A DNA stretch of 64,000 bases from Shewanella fodinae (GTDB lineage Bacteria; Pseudomonadota; Gammaproteobacteria; Enterobacterales; Shewanellaceae). Shown here one piece after another: positions 21,260-31,634 of the stretch. Under the pieces are notes generated by a model that saw nothing but the letters and a program-made list of their open reading frames with translations, was not told the DNA's origin and made no database searches. Location: assembly GCF_014651955.1 (NCBI RefSeq), contig NZ_BMXW01000003.1, forward strand, positions 1 to 64,000, written 5' to 3'. Within the stretch, counting starts at the first letter, position 1; each line of letters starts with the position of its first letter. Position numbers and translations under genes: made by a program.

Positions 21260-21889
21260 CTACTTCTCCTCTTCTTTAAAATCGTCCAGCATCGCCGGAT
21301 GATGTTTACGTGCCCAGGCTTTAGAAACCTTGCCGTACAACATGCCGGTAATGGAACCTTCGATCCAGGTCGCCATCCAGAAGTGCACCACGATGGCAAT
21401 CAGCATCAAAATGGCGCAGGCCGCATGGATTAGCGTTGCCCAGTTAACAGTGGAGGCCTCAAACATAGGTGCAAAGTACGGTTGCCACATGATCACGCCG
21501 GTCACGATAAAGGCGATCACAAAGATAACGAAAGCGCGGAACAACATCTTCTGTCCGGGGTTGTAATGTCCCACCGGCGGAATGTTTTCCTCTTTCTGCA
21601 ACAGTACCCACACCACGGCTTTCATCCAAGGCCAGTCATACTTATCCCATTTGTTATGGTGGTAATAACGGATCAGCAGCAACCCCAGCAGCAAACACAT
21701 CGCAATCCCAAAAAATGGGTGCAGCACTTTTGCTAACTGCGGAGTTCCCACAATCCCACCAAGCCACTGAAACGACGGGTAGAAGAAGGAAAAGCCGGTA
21801 AGAAAGGTCACTAGCCCAACCACAACAATGGTCCAGTGACATAACCGGTCAAACAGCTTATGACGCACAATCATCTCTTGCTTGCTCAT
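21260..21889 (-). CDS. fdnI: Formate dehydrogenase-N gamma subunit (cytochrome b556)
   Basis: A 209-residue inner-membrane cytochrome b subunit that passes electrons from FdnH to menaquinone. Four hydrophobic helices are visible. Haem-ligand histidines sit in RLCHW-type (DRLCHWTIVVVGLVTF), KVLHPFFGIAMC and LIHAACAILMLIAIVVHFWMATW contexts. Its start overlaps the fdnH stop by 4 bases. Confidence 0.95.
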   Translation of the reverse strand: MSKQEMIVRHKLFDRLCHWTIVVVGLVTFLTGFSFFYPSFQWLGGIVGTPQLAKVLHPFFGIAMCLLLGLLLIRYYHHNKWDKYDWPWMKAVVWVLLQKEENIPPVGHYNPGQKMLFRAFVIFVIAFIVTGVIMWQPYFAPMFEASTVNWATLIHAACAILMLIAIVVHFWMATWIEGSITGMLYGKVSKAWARKHHPAMLDDFKEEEK

Positions 21890-22791
21890 TTGCTGTCCTC
21901 CTCTTTCTCGGCCGCAGCATCAATGTAGCCGGGTTGATCTTCTTCGACGATATTGCGGCCCACCGTGATACGGTGCATCAGGGCAAAGGCGGCGGTCGCG
22001 ATAAGACCTGCAGTTCCTAATGGCTTGAGCCAATCCTGACGGATCTCAGTGGCCATTGGCACCTGAGGATCTTTCGGCATGTAGTAGCTTTCAGGATCAT
22101 TGATGTCATGGAAGATCATCATCATCGCAGTGCCACCCACCCCTTCAGGGTTGTACAAACCGGCGTTTTTATAGCCGCGGGCCTTCAGCTCTTCAACCCG
22201 TTTTTCCGCATAGAACAGCATGTCTTCGCGGGTACCGTAGCGCAGCGCACCAGTGGTACAGGTCTTAACGCAAGAAGGTTCCAGCCCTACCGCCGTGCGG
22301 TCGGAACACAAGGTACATTTGTAGGCTTTGTTGTCCTTGGCGCTGATCTTAGGGATGTCGAACGGGCAAGCACTGGCACAATAACCACAGCCGATGCATT
22401 TGTCCGAATCAAAATCCACCGTACCATTGGCGCGCTGAATAATGGCGCCAGCGGTAGAGCAAGCTTTCAGACAGGCCGGATCGGCACAATGCATACACGC
22501 AGAGTGGGTAAACTGCCAACGTAACTTGCCAGCATCCTCAATCTCGTTGTACTTCATCAGGGTCCAACATTCGGGCGACAATGACGGTGGGTTCTGGTAT
22601 GAGCCACTGAACTCACCGACTTCCTCACGCAGATCGTTCCATTCTGAACAAGCAACCTGGCAGGCTTTACAGCCATTACACTTAGTTGCATCGAACAGTT
22701 TGGCAACCTTCTTCACGCCACCAACACGTGCCTGTGAAGCTGGCGTAATGTCGGTGGTGCCAGAACGGCGAATGATATCTTGTTCAGCCAT
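21886..22791 (-). CDS. fdnH: Formate dehydrogenase-N beta subunit (four [4Fe-4S] clusters)
   Basis: A 301-residue electron-transfer subunit. Four ferredoxin-type cysteine sets are visible: CNGCKACQVACSEW, CMHCADPACLKAC, CIGCGYCASACPFDIP and CTLCSDRTAVGLEPSCVKTC. A single C-terminal membrane anchor (GTAGLIATAAFALMHRI) places it on the periplasmic face between FdnG and FdnI. It lacks its own Tat signal, as in E. coli, and so is exported in complex with FdnG. It lies 2 bases downstream of fdnG. Confidence 0.96.
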   Translation of the reverse strand: MAEQDIIRRSGTTDITPASQARVGGVKKVAKLFDATKCNGCKACQVACSEWNDLREEVGEFSGSYQNPPSLSPECWTLMKYNEIEDAGKLRWQFTHSACMHCADPACLKACSTAGAIIQRANGTVDFDSDKCIGCGYCASACPFDIPKISAKDNKAYKCTLCSDRTAVGLEPSCVKTCTTGALRYGTREDMLFYAEKRVEELKARGYKNAGLYNPEGVGGTAMMMIFHDINDPESYYMPKDPQVPMATEIRQDWLKPLGTAGLIATAAFALMHRITVGRNIVEEDQPGYIDAAAEKEEDSK

Positions 22792-22793
22792 AA

Positions 22794-25700
22794 TCAGATG
22801 CCCTCCGCCTTTTCTACGTTAACCAGGAACGCCTTGTACTCAGGTACACCGGTATTAGCGTCACCCATTTCGGTGGTCAACACGTTACAGGTGTAAGCCT
22901 TCTTGATCAGTGCGTTGTGGCTGCCATGACGCGGGATCCCCAAGGTATGCACTACCTGACCGTTTACTTGCAACGGCCGCAGACGTTTGGTCACCAGCGC
23001 TTTGGTGATGATATGCCCACGTTTGGAGCTGACCTTCACCCAGTCGCCATTCTTGATGCCTTTCTCGGCAGCCAACACTTCGTTCATTTCCACAAAGGTT
23101 TCCGGCATAGAAATCGCGGCCAGTCGGCAGTGAGTGGTCCAGAAGTTGAAGTGTTCGGTGAGCGAGTAAGTGGTACAGGCATACGGGAACTCATCTTTAG
23201 TCCCAAGAGTTTCCCTTACCCCTTCAAACCAGCGTAATACCGGACTGTGCACCACTTTAGGATGCAACGGGTTAGTACCAATGGGTGATTCTACCGGCTC
23301 ATAATGTTCCGGGAACGGCCCTTCTTTAAGCAGCTTCAGGGCGAACAGACGACCCACACCTTCAGGCTGCATAATGAATGGACTGGCCGTTTCTTGCGGC
23401 GTCAGCTTCATGTTGAAGTCGCCCACGTCGATCCCGTGCCACTTACCGTCTTTCCATTCAACGATGGTACGTTCTGGATCCCATGGCTTACCGTTGATGT
23501 CACAAGACGCACGGTTATATAGCACGCGACGGTTCATCGGCCATGAGAAGGTCCATCCCGGCGTGATCCCTTTCCCTGACGGGTCATGGTTATCACGGCG
23601 AGCCATGTTGTTACCTTCTTCGGTCCAGGAACCGGCATACAGCCAGCAACCACAAGCGGTACTACCATCGGCTTTCAGTTCACCGAAACCGCTGACCTGG
23701 CGGCGGGTAGCTACGTCATAACCGTTCAGCTCTTTGGTGAGTTCTTCTGAACTCGGATTGTGCTCAATGGCATAATGCCAGTTAGCCGCAGCCACAGGTT
23801 CTGGCAGCACACCACCTTCGTCACGATAGAGTTTTTTCAGCTCCAACATAATACCTGACACAATCTCTGAGTCGGCCATCGCTTCACCAGGCGCATTAGC
23901 GCCCTTCCAGTGCCACTGCATCCAGCGACCGGAGTTAACGATAGAGCCTTCTTCTTCAGCAAAACAGGTCGTCGGTAAGCGGAACACTTCGGTTTGGATC
24001 TCAGCAGTGTTCACTTCGTTAAAGCCCGGCTCATTTTGCCAGAAAGTGGCCGTTTCAGAAGACAGGTTATCCAGCACCACCAGATATTTCAGCTGGCTGA
24101 GTGCTTTCAGTGTCTTATTGCGGTTTGGCATGGAGTTAATGGCGTTAACCCCTTGCACCAGCAGTCCATTCACCTGACCGCGATACATCATGTCGATGTG
24201 TTTGCCGAAGTCATACATCTGATCCCATTTTGGCAACCAGTCGTAGCCAAAATCGTTTTCAGCGGTGGCGGCATCGCCCCAGAATGATTTCAGCAGTGAC
24301 ACGAAGAACTTGGGATAGTTTTGCCAGTAGTTAGTCTGGCCGGGACGCAATGGTTTTGGCGTATGGGCAGTTAAATGCGCCTCAAGTGTTGGTTCTTTAT
24401 CACTTGGCAGCTTCAGATAACCCGGCAGGCTTTGCGCCAGCAGTCCCATGTCAGTAGAACCCTGTACGTTAGCGTGACCACGCAGCGCGTTGACCCCACC
24501 ACCCAGTTGACCAATGTTACCCAGCAACAGCTGCACCATCGCCATGGTACGGATGTTTTGTGCACCTTTACTGTGGTGGGTCCAGCCCAGCGCATACATA
24601 AAGGTAGCAACCCGGTTTTTGGTATGGGTACTGCCGATCATTTCGCAGACGGTCTGGTAGTCATCTATCGGCGTTCCGGTAACGTTACTTACCGTTTTGA
24701 AGTCATAACGTTCTACATGCTGTTTTAGCAGGTTCCAGACGCAACGAGGATGTTGCAGGGTGTCATCGACTTTCGCATAGCCCTGTTCATCCAATTCGTA
24801 ATACCAGGATTCAGTATTGTAAGCGCCTTTTTCTTCATCAAAGCCGCTGAACAGACCATCATGGAAATCGAAGTCTTCGCGGATGATATAACTGGCGTTG
24901 GTATACGCTTTCACGTAGTCGTAGTTAACCTGCTTGGTATCGATCAGATAACGGATAACCCCCAGCAGGAACGCGATGTCCGTACCGGAACGAATGGGTG
25001 CATAGTGATCTGCCAATGCGGCACTACGGTTAAAACGGGGATCGACCACGATTAACTTGGCGTTATTGTGTTGCATTGCTTCAGTCACCCAGCCGAAACC
25101 GACAGGATGTGCTTCTGCAGCATTACCGCCCATAATCACGATCACATTGGAATTCTTGATATCGATCCAGTGGTTGGTCATGGCACCACGCCCAAATGTT
25201 GGAGCAAGACTTGCTACCGTTGGGGAGTGTCAGTTACGCGCAATAGTATCGATAGCGACCATGCCAAGAGCACGGGCGAACTTCTGGGTCGCAATACCAC
25301 TTTCATTCGACATACCAGACGAGGTCATCATCCCGGTAGTCAGCCAACGGTTGACGGTGACGCCAGCCGCGTTTTTCTGCAGCAAATTAGCATCACGATC
25401 CTGTTTCATCAGACGGGCGATACGTTTGAACGCTTCATCCCAGCTGAGTCGCTGCCACTTGTTGCTACCTGGAGCACGATATTCTGGATATTGCAGGCGG
25501 TGTGGGCTGTTAACATAGTCCACCAGACCCGCACCTTTCGGGCACAATGCACCCCGACTTACAGGATGGTCTGAATCCCCTTCGATATGGAAAATCGCAT
25601 GTTCTGAGTTTTTGCCGCCGCTGTTTTGACTGTACATCAACAGGCCACAACCCACTGAGCAATAAGGGCAATTATTGCGGGTTTCTTTGGCTCTGAGCAG

Positions 25701-25811
25701 CTTGAATTCTCGCACTGCGGCATAGGCCTTGTCGGACATCAACCCCAGCGCAGAAATCGCTGAAGTTGCCGCCCCGGCAGCACACAGTTTGAAAAACTGT
25801 CGTCTGTTCAT
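22794..25811 (-). CDS. fdnG: Formate dehydrogenase-N alpha subunit, selenoprotein (UGA = Sec194)
   Basis: A 1005-residue molybdopterin enzyme that oxidises formate to CO2 in the periplasm. Twin-arginine signal NRRQFFKLC at the N-terminus; [4Fe-4S] motif CPYCSVGCG and a later CPKG; Mo-bis-MGD core throughout. The frame meets TGA at 25230-25232 in the context ALGMVAIDTIARN-U-HSPTVASLAPTFGRGAMTNHW, exactly where E. coli FdnG has Sec, and continues without other stops. A SECIS hairpin follows the UGA. An upstream GTG (25823) is possible; the ATG at 25811 is preferred because it gives the usual Tat peptide. It heads fdnGHI-fdhE. Confidence 0.96.
25201..25218 (-). promoter_or_regulatory. SECIS element for Sec insertion in fdnG
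   Basis: In the mRNA, GGUAGCAAGUCUUGCUCC starts 11 bases after the UGA. It folds as GG, bulged U, AGCA, loop AGUCU, UGCU, CC. The bulged U and the GU in the apical loop are the features that bacterial SelB recognises. Confidence 0.85.
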
Positions 25812-25942
25812 AAGTAATCTCACACTTGTTTGTTATGAGTACGATTGGCAGTCCACAGACCGCCGGTTCGGACACTGGCAAATAACACCACTACCCGTGT
25901 TTCAATTATCCGCAAAAGGAAAATAGATAACAAATAACGACA

Positions 25943-25958
25943 AGTGACATTGATCACA
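25943..25958. promoter_or_regulatory. CRP-like site 1 upstream of fdnG
   Basis: AGTGACATTGATCACA fits the TGTGA-N6-TCACA palindrome with one mismatch, about 130 bases upstream of the fdnG start. In Shewanella CRP governs anaerobic respiration genes. Confidence 0.6.
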
Positions 25959-26129
25959 TATGATTTTTGAAAGGATATAATGCTTAAATTAAACATTTAA
26001 AGGAATATAATACAATTTAAATAGAATATTTTAGTGTTTAATTCTATTTTTTAACATATTTTCCATTGGTCATTTTGTCTTGGTCATATTGGTAAAGATG
26101 TCTCATATTGGATGATTACTAATATTAAA

Positions 26130-26145
26130 TGTGACATAGATCACT
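26130..26145. promoter_or_regulatory. CRP-like site 2 upstream of fdnG
   Basis: TGTGACATAGATCACT matches TGTGA-N6-TCACA with a single final mismatch. It is about 320 bases upstream of fdnG and far from the divergent side, so it may be a distal site or serve a different transcript. Confidence 0.55.
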
Positions 26146-26404
26146 TAAAAAACGATTTTTGCCGCACTTAACAACTACTCAACAGTGTTTCTGCTGGATA
26201 AAAACCAGCCATGGGACATTTTTACCCTAGCTGACAAAGGTATTTTTAGTGATTGTGCCGCTTGGTGGTGACAGCAAAGATTGGTAAGCGCCCATGTACC
26301 ACAGGCAATGGCAGTATCGGCGGCTAATGCTGCACTATTTGTATTGTATACGGCGCGACTCACATAAGAACGAAGAGCAGATGACTCAAACCGCGGCTGC
26401 CACA

Positions 26405-26434
26405 AATAAGCCGTACCACCTAGCACGGCTTATT
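26405..26434 (-). terminator. Hairpin downstream of the dipeptidyl peptidase gene
   Basis: AATAAGCCGT/ACGGCTTATT is a perfect 10-base stem with a 10-base loop, 17 bases after the peptidase stop. The T tail is short (TTTG), so it may terminate weakly. Confidence 0.65.
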
Positions 26435-26450
26435 GGTATCGGTGCGCCGA

Positions 26451-28754
26451 TTATTTGGCTGGCGTTAGCAGATACTTCTCGAAAAACAGCGTCTTCAGTG
26501 TCTGCAGATGCAGCGTTGTGCCCTCACCTTCTTTAAGTGCATGGGTACGGTTGGGATAAGACATAAACTCAAACTGTTTGTTGTATTTCACCAGTTCGTT
26601 AATTAGCTCTTCAGTGCCCTGATAATGCACATTATCATCACCGGTACCATGCACCAACAGTAACTTGCCCGTGAGGTTTTTAGCAAAAGTGATAGGCGAG
26701 CTTTGAGTGTAACTCTCTGGATCGGTTTTGGGATTGCCGGAGTAACGCTCCTGATAAATGGAGTCATACAGACGGATATCCGCCACTGGCGCAAATGCGG
26801 CACCTACCTTGAACTTGTCGCCATGACGGAACAGCAGATTCAAGGTTGAACTGCCACCGCCGGAATGCCCCCAGACACCTACGCGCTCAGTATCAATTTG
26901 TGGCCAGCGTTTAGCCATGGCATCTAGCGCATCCACTTGGTCACGCACCGTGATAATGCCGATTTTTTTGTAAATGGATTTACGCCAATCACGACCTTTA
27001 GGTGCACGGGTGCCACGGTTATCCACTGACACCATGATAAAACCATGCTGGGCCATCATGCTGGACCACAGGTAGTTATCACCGCCCCAAACATCTTGCA
27101 CAGTGGAGCCCCAAGGTTCGCCGTAGACGTAAAAAATAATCGGATACTTTTTAGATTTATCCATATGTGGTGGGAACATCACCCAGCCATCCAGCACTAC
27201 ACCGTCACGAGCCTGCACCTGGAAAAACTGATGTGGCGGCAGCTCCAGTGTCGCCAGTTTAGCTTTTAGTTCCGCATTATCCGTCAGCGCTTTGATGGTT
27301 TTATGACCATCGACTTTGATGATTTCGCTGGAAGGCGGTAGATCAAAGCAACTGTGGCTATGCATCGCCAAACTGCCATCTTTGGAAATGTAGTAATGGT
27401 TATTGCCGCTGAATTGTTCTGGAGTAATACGGGTCACTTTGCCGCTGCCATCGAGACTGGCCTTAAACAGATAACGCGCCTCAGGATGATCGGGCGATGC
27501 AGTGAAATAGAGACTGTTGGTGGCTTCATTCAACGTTAGCAGTTCAACCACATCGTAGTTACCCGGCGTTAAATCCACCACGCTTTTACCATCGCGGGAC
27601 ACCCGATACAGATGACGCCAGCCGTCACGTTCGCTGTGCCAAATAAAATGACTGCCGTCTTTTTCCCATTCAGCCTGATAGAACCACTCTAGGAAGGCGT
27701 CATCATGCTCGGTCATAATGCTGGTCAGCTGTTGCTTGTGCCAGTCAAACAAGCGTAATACGTTAGTATTCTGTGGCCGATTCACATCTTGGATCAACAC
27801 CGCCTCACTGGTGCCAGCCCAGCTAATACGTGGCACATAGCGATCTCGATTATCACCGGGCAACGGTGCCCAACGGGTCTTTTTGTCCTTAATATTGACC
27901 ACCCCAATGCGCACGGCAGAATTCTGCTCGCCCGCTTTGGGATAGGGAAATTGGGTGATGGTTGGATAGAGCCCGGCGGTGTTATTGATCATGGTGAATA
28001 ACTTCACGCCGCTGCTATCGAGCTGCCAGTAAGCAATATTCTGGCTGTCAGGACTCCAGAGGAAACCATCCTTGATAGTGAATTCCTCTTCATAAACCCA
28101 GTCAAAATGCCCGTTGATTAAGGTATCGCTGCCATCAGTAGTCAGTTGGGTGACCTTACTGCTGCCCAGCGACTCCATATAGATATTGTTATTTTTGACG
28201 TACGCAACTCGTTTGCTGTCAGGCGAGAATTTAGCGAACATCAACACCTTGGCATCGGGCTGCTTGCCACCCAATTGGTACAGCTTGTTATTCTTCAGAT
28301 TCAAGACCCAAAAATCCCCCCGGGTACGACTGCGCCACACCTTCTGCCCGTTGGTAAAGACTAACAGCCATTGGCCATCGTCAGACCACTGATAATCTTC
28401 AATGGTGAGCGCCTCTTTGGCTCCGGTGGGGGTCAGTTGCTCCAGCGATACCAGCACCTTACGGCCACTACCATCGGCCTGATAAAATACGATGTCGCTG
28501 CCTTTGACGCCGTGTTCTTCATCAGTCTGGGGTTTGGCGTCGGCTTGTTTGTCGCGGGATTCGAGTACGGTATAACCGCTACCATCATCCAGCCAGCGGA
28601 AATAAGGCGCGCGTTGTGGCTTGAATTCTTTATCCTGGAAAATCCGTTTTAGGGTGAGCTGAGCACTGGCATCCGCTGGTGCACCTGCGGAGACACAACC
28701 GCCCAAACCGAATAACAGCGCAGCGACATATAGTAGAGTTTTGTAGATGTTCAT
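26451..28754 (-). CDS. S9B family dipeptidyl peptidase IV, predicted lipoprotein
   Basis: A 767-residue serine peptidase. The N-terminus is a lipoprotein signal with lipobox LGGC (Cys20). A DPP-IV beta-propeller covers about residues 60-480, including DWVYEEEF, the DPP-IV double-glutamate motif. The alpha/beta-hydrolase domain carries the triad: S631 in WGHSGGGSS, an aspartate at about 706 in GTGDDNVH, and H738 in NRTHA. It would release Xaa-Pro dipeptides at the cell envelope. Co-directional with fdn but separated by a hairpin. Confidence 0.93.
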   Translation of the reverse strand: MNIYKTLLYVAALLFGLGGCVSAGAPADASAQLTLKRIFQDKEFKPQRAPYFRWLDDGSGYTVLESRDKQADAKPQTDEEHGVKGSDIVFYQADGSGRKVLVSLEQLTPTGAKEALTIEDYQWSDDGQWLLVFTNGQKVWRSRTRGDFWVLNLKNNKLYQLGGKQPDAKVLMFAKFSPDSKRVAYVKNNNIYMESLGSSKVTQLTTDGSDTLINGHFDWVYEEEFTIKDGFLWSPDSQNIAYWQLDSSGVKLFTMINNTAGLYPTITQFPYPKAGEQNSAVRIGVVNIKDKKTRWAPLPGDNRDRYVPRISWAGTSEAVLIQDVNRPQNTNVLRLFDWHKQQLTSIMTEHDDAFLEWFYQAEWEKDGSHFIWHSERDGWRHLYRVSRDGKSVVDLTPGNYDVVELLTLNEATNSLYFTASPDHPEARYLFKASLDGSGKVTRITPEQFSGNNHYYISKDGSLAMHSHSCFDLPPSSEIIKVDGHKTIKALTDNAELKAKLATLELPPHQFFQVQARDGVVLDGWVMFPPHMDKSKKYPIIFYVYGEPWGSTVQDVWGGDNYLWSSMMAQHGFIMVSVDNRGTRAPKGRDWRKSIYKKIGIITVRDQVDALDAMAKRWPQIDTERVGVWGHSGGGSSTLNLLFRHGDKFKVGAAFAPVADIRLYDSIYQERYSGNPKTDPESYTQSSPITFAKNLTGKLLLVHGTGDDNVHYQGTEELINELVKYNKQFEFMSYPNRTHALKEGEGTTLHLQTLKTLFFEKYLLTPAK

Positions 28755-28878
28755 GAGTTTTGTTATTGAATTTATTATTGAAAGAATCAGCTATTCATTA
28801 ACATAAATCACATAATTTATACAATATTTTGTCGGCTAAACTTCGTTAGCAGATGTGTACCGTCCTTGGCACTCCGAC

Positions 28879-30384
28879 TTAATGGCTATGGAAGAAGGGG
28901 GGTTTGGCAAACCAGATAATCACAATCAAACCGATAAACATCCAGCCCAGCAGTGTGAAATAGTCAATAGTGGACATCATCACCGCCTGCTGTTGCAGCA
29001 TTCGTTCAATCTGCGCCAAATTGCTCTGGGTCACGCCCCCCATCTGTTGCAGATAATGCACGGCCTTGTCATTCAACAGACTGATATTTTCATTGAGCTG
29101 CGCCCGGTGAAAAATTTCACGGCGATCCCACAGCCAGATACTCAGTGACGAAGCAAAACTGCCGCCCAGGACCCGCAAAAAGGTCGCCAAGCCTGAGCCA
29201 TCAGCAATCTCATGGTGTTCCAGATTTGATAATAAAATGGTGGTCAGAGGCATAAAGAACAGCACCACGCCCAAGCCCATAAACAATTGCACCAATGCTA
29301 CCGAGGCAAAATCCACTTGCAGGTTAAACCCGGCACGCATAAAACTGGACGCCCCCATCACCATAAAGGAACCTGTCACCAGCAACCGCAGATCAAACTT
29401 ATGGGAATACTTACCCATCAGTGACGATGTCAGCAGCGGAATAACGCCCATTGGTGCCGCCGCGAGCCCAGCCCAGATGGCGGTGTAACCCATATTGATC
29501 TGTAGCCATTGTGGCAGAATAAGTGCGATTGCAAAAAACGCCGCATAACCAAACACCAACGCGATAGTGCCAGCGGTAAAGTTTCTATCGCGAAACAGCG
29601 ACAGATTAACAATGGGATGGTCACTGGTGAGCTCCCAGATAACAAAGGCCACCAATGACACCAGCGATACCAACCCCAACGACACAATAAAACTGGAAGA
29701 GAACCAGTCGAGGTCGTTGCCTTTATCTAGCATGATCTGCAGTGCGCCCACCCCAATAACCAGCAGTGACAAACCACCAAAATCGATGGGGTTGCGCACG
29801 GTATCTTCTTGGCGGCCACGCAGTTGCATAAAGACCACCAGCGCGGCAAAAATCCCAATGGGCACATTGATGTAAAAAATCCAGCGCCAGGAGTAATTAT
29901 CGGTGATCCAGCCACCGGTTATCGGCCCAACAATCGGCGCCACCACCGTCACCATGCCTATCAGCGCTAATGCCAGGCCGCGCTTATCACGGGGAAAAAT
30001 CGCCATCATTAGCGTTTGCGACATTGGGAATAACGGCCCCGAGAAGAAACCTTGCAGCGCCCGAAACAGGATCAGTTCATTCATCGACTGCGCCATACCA
30101 CAAAGAAATGAGGTAATCGCAAACATGATCACCGCTCCTAGGAACAGCTTAGTTTCACCAATCGTACGCGACACCCAGCCAGTCAGAGGCAACGCAATGG
30201 CATTACATACCGCAAAGGAAGTAATAACCCAGGTACTTTGATCAGACGAAACCCCAAGGTTACCGGCAATGGTGGGCAATGCCACGTTAGCAATCGTGGT
30301 ATCCAGTACCTGCATAAAGGTCGCCAGCGACAGCCCCAGTGTTGCCAACACCAGATTCTGCGGCCGGAACTGATAGTTGCTCAT
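28879..30384 (-). CDS. emrB: DHA2 family multidrug efflux MFS transporter, EmrB-like
   Basis: A 501-residue permease with about 14 helices. DHA2 motifs: LDTTIANVALPTIAGNLG at the start of helix 1, the LGAVIMFAITSFLCGMAQSMNELILFRALQGFF region, and VVAPIVGPITGGWITDNYSWRWIFYINVPIG (motif C). With EmrA and an outer-membrane TolC-type channel it exports hydrophobic drugs using the proton gradient. It lies 3 bases downstream of emrA. Confidence 0.94.
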   Translation of the reverse strand: MSNYQFRPQNLVLATLGLSLATFMQVLDTTIANVALPTIAGNLGVSSDQSTWVITSFAVCNAIALPLTGWVSRTIGETKLFLGAVIMFAITSFLCGMAQSMNELILFRALQGFFSGPLFPMSQTLMMAIFPRDKRGLALALIGMVTVVAPIVGPITGGWITDNYSWRWIFYINVPIGIFAALVVFMQLRGRQEDTVRNPIDFGGLSLLVIGVGALQIMLDKGNDLDWFSSSFIVSLGLVSLVSLVAFVIWELTSDHPIVNLSLFRDRNFTAGTIALVFGYAAFFAIALILPQWLQINMGYTAIWAGLAAAPMGVIPLLTSSLMGKYSHKFDLRLLVTGSFMVMGASSFMRAGFNLQVDFASVALVQLFMGLGVVLFFMPLTTILLSNLEHHEIADGSGLATFLRVLGGSFASSLSIWLWDRREIFHRAQLNENISLLNDKAVHYLQQMGGVTQSNLAQIERMLQQQAVMMSTIDYFTLLGWMFIGLIVIIWFAKPPFFHSH

Positions 30385-30387
30385 CCG

Positions 30388-31605
30388 TTAGAGACCCTTG
30401 CTGTCAGCCACAACGACGTCACCGGGCTTGATGCCATTATCTTGCAGAATCTGCTCAACCAGTTTGTGTGCCTGCTGCAACTGATCGTCGTATATATCGG
30501 TGCTGAAACGTGGTTTGGTCACCGGCGTCTGTGCCAGCAATGGGCCTTTTTCATCTTTAAGATGCACAGTTACCTGCGTGGACAGCCCAATGCGTAACGG
30601 ATGTTGCTGCAACTGTTGCGGATTATCAAACACCACCCGCACCGGCAGACGTCGCACGATTTTGATCCAGTTTCCGGTCGCATTTTGTTCCGGCAACAGC
30701 GCGAAAGCGCTGCCAGTGCCGATCCCTAAGCTGGCGATATGTCCTTGAAAATGCACATCATCACCGTAAAGATCTGCCACAATGTCCACTGGCTGTCCAA
30801 TGCGCATAGCCGCCATCTGGCTTTCCTTAAAGTTGGCGTCAATCCACACCTGCTGCAGCGGCACCACCACCATCAGGGCAGTTCCTGCCGACAGTTGTTG
30901 CCCCACCTGCACGGCGCGTTTAGCAATATAGCCTGACTCAGGCGCCTTAATCTGGGCATACTGCAGATTGAGATAGGCATTCTGCAGTTGGGCAATCGCA
31001 CTCTTGATTGCCGGATGATTGGCGATGCTGACGCCTTCGGTAAGGGCCAATTTGGCATTTAGCGCCTGTTTTACCGCGGTGAGTTGATTCTCTGCCGCTT
31101 TCAGGCTGTCCTGATAATGGGTCACTTCTTCATCGGAGATCAGATTGCGTTTTGCCAGTTTTACCCGCCGCTGATAATCCGTCATTGCCTGGCGGTAATT
31201 AACCTCTTGTACCTGTACCTGAGCCTGGTAGTTGTCGACATCGTTATACAAACCACGGGTCTGGCGCACCACATTGGCGAGGTTTGCTTCAGCGCTATCC
31301 AATGCAATCCGGGCATCACTGGGATCAAGCGTTACCAGCGTCTGGCCTTTCTCGACATAGTCACCTTCATCGGCAAATACCTGGGTCACCGTTCCGGGAA
31401 CTTTCGGCGCAATAGTGATGAGATTTCCCTGCACATAGGCATCATCGGTGTCTTCATAGAATCGGCCGTATTCCTGCTGGTAAACGTAGGCTCCGATGCC
31501 AGTTCCAGCCACAACCAGCAGCAATCCCAGCAGATATTGTTTACGCTTGCTAGATTTTGCTGGGGCTGACACTGCGGGCTGTTTGTCTGTTGTTTGCTCA
31601 ACCAT
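30388..31605 (-). CDS. emrA: HlyD-family periplasmic adaptor, EmrA-like
   Basis: A 405-residue membrane-fusion protein. A single N-terminal helix (YLLGLLLVVAGTGIGAYVYQQ) anchors it. The split biotinyl-lipoyl domain (GTVTQVFADEGDYVEKGQTLVTLDPSDA and IKAPESGYIAKRAVQVGQQLSAG) flanks a long coiled-coil hairpin (about residues 95-205). It bridges EmrB to the outer-membrane channel. It sits between a MarR regulator and emrB. Confidence 0.95.
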   Translation of the reverse strand: MVEQTTDKQPAVSAPAKSSKRKQYLLGLLLVVAGTGIGAYVYQQEYGRFYEDTDDAYVQGNLITIAPKVPGTVTQVFADEGDYVEKGQTLVTLDPSDARIALDSAEANLANVVRQTRGLYNDVDNYQAQVQVQEVNYRQAMTDYQRRVKLAKRNLISDEEVTHYQDSLKAAENQLTAVKQALNAKLALTEGVSIANHPAIKSAIAQLQNAYLNLQYAQIKAPESGYIAKRAVQVGQQLSAGTALMVVVPLQQVWIDANFKESQMAAMRIGQPVDIVADLYGDDVHFQGHIASLGIGTGSAFALLPEQNATGNWIKIVRRLPVRVVFDNPQQLQQHPLRIGLSTQVTVHLKDEKGPLLAQTPVTKPRFSTDIYDDQLQQAHKLVEQILQDNGIKPGDVVVADSKGL

Positions 31606-31634
31606 AAATGTCTCGTTTGATATTCATAAAAAAG

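Larger units (their letters stand above)
25824..26450. other. Upstream region of the fdn operon, A+T-rich
   Basis: 627 bases with no convincing gene; an 83-codon open stretch inside it looks random. It holds two CRP-like sites and a very A+T-rich block (about 25970-26060), and ends in the dpp4 terminator hairpin. This is a regulatory region for the anaerobic formate dehydrogenase operon. Confidence 0.6.

Noticed and set aside
25181..25232. fdnG seems to be broken into two genes by a stop codon
   Set aside because: The stop is TGA at the conserved Sec position, with a SECIS hairpin after it and selA, selB and selC nearby; it is one selenoprotein gene.
26175..26426. 83-codon minus-strand frame upstream of fdnG
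   Set aside because: Random-looking composition, no ribosome binding site, overlaps the terminator hairpin.
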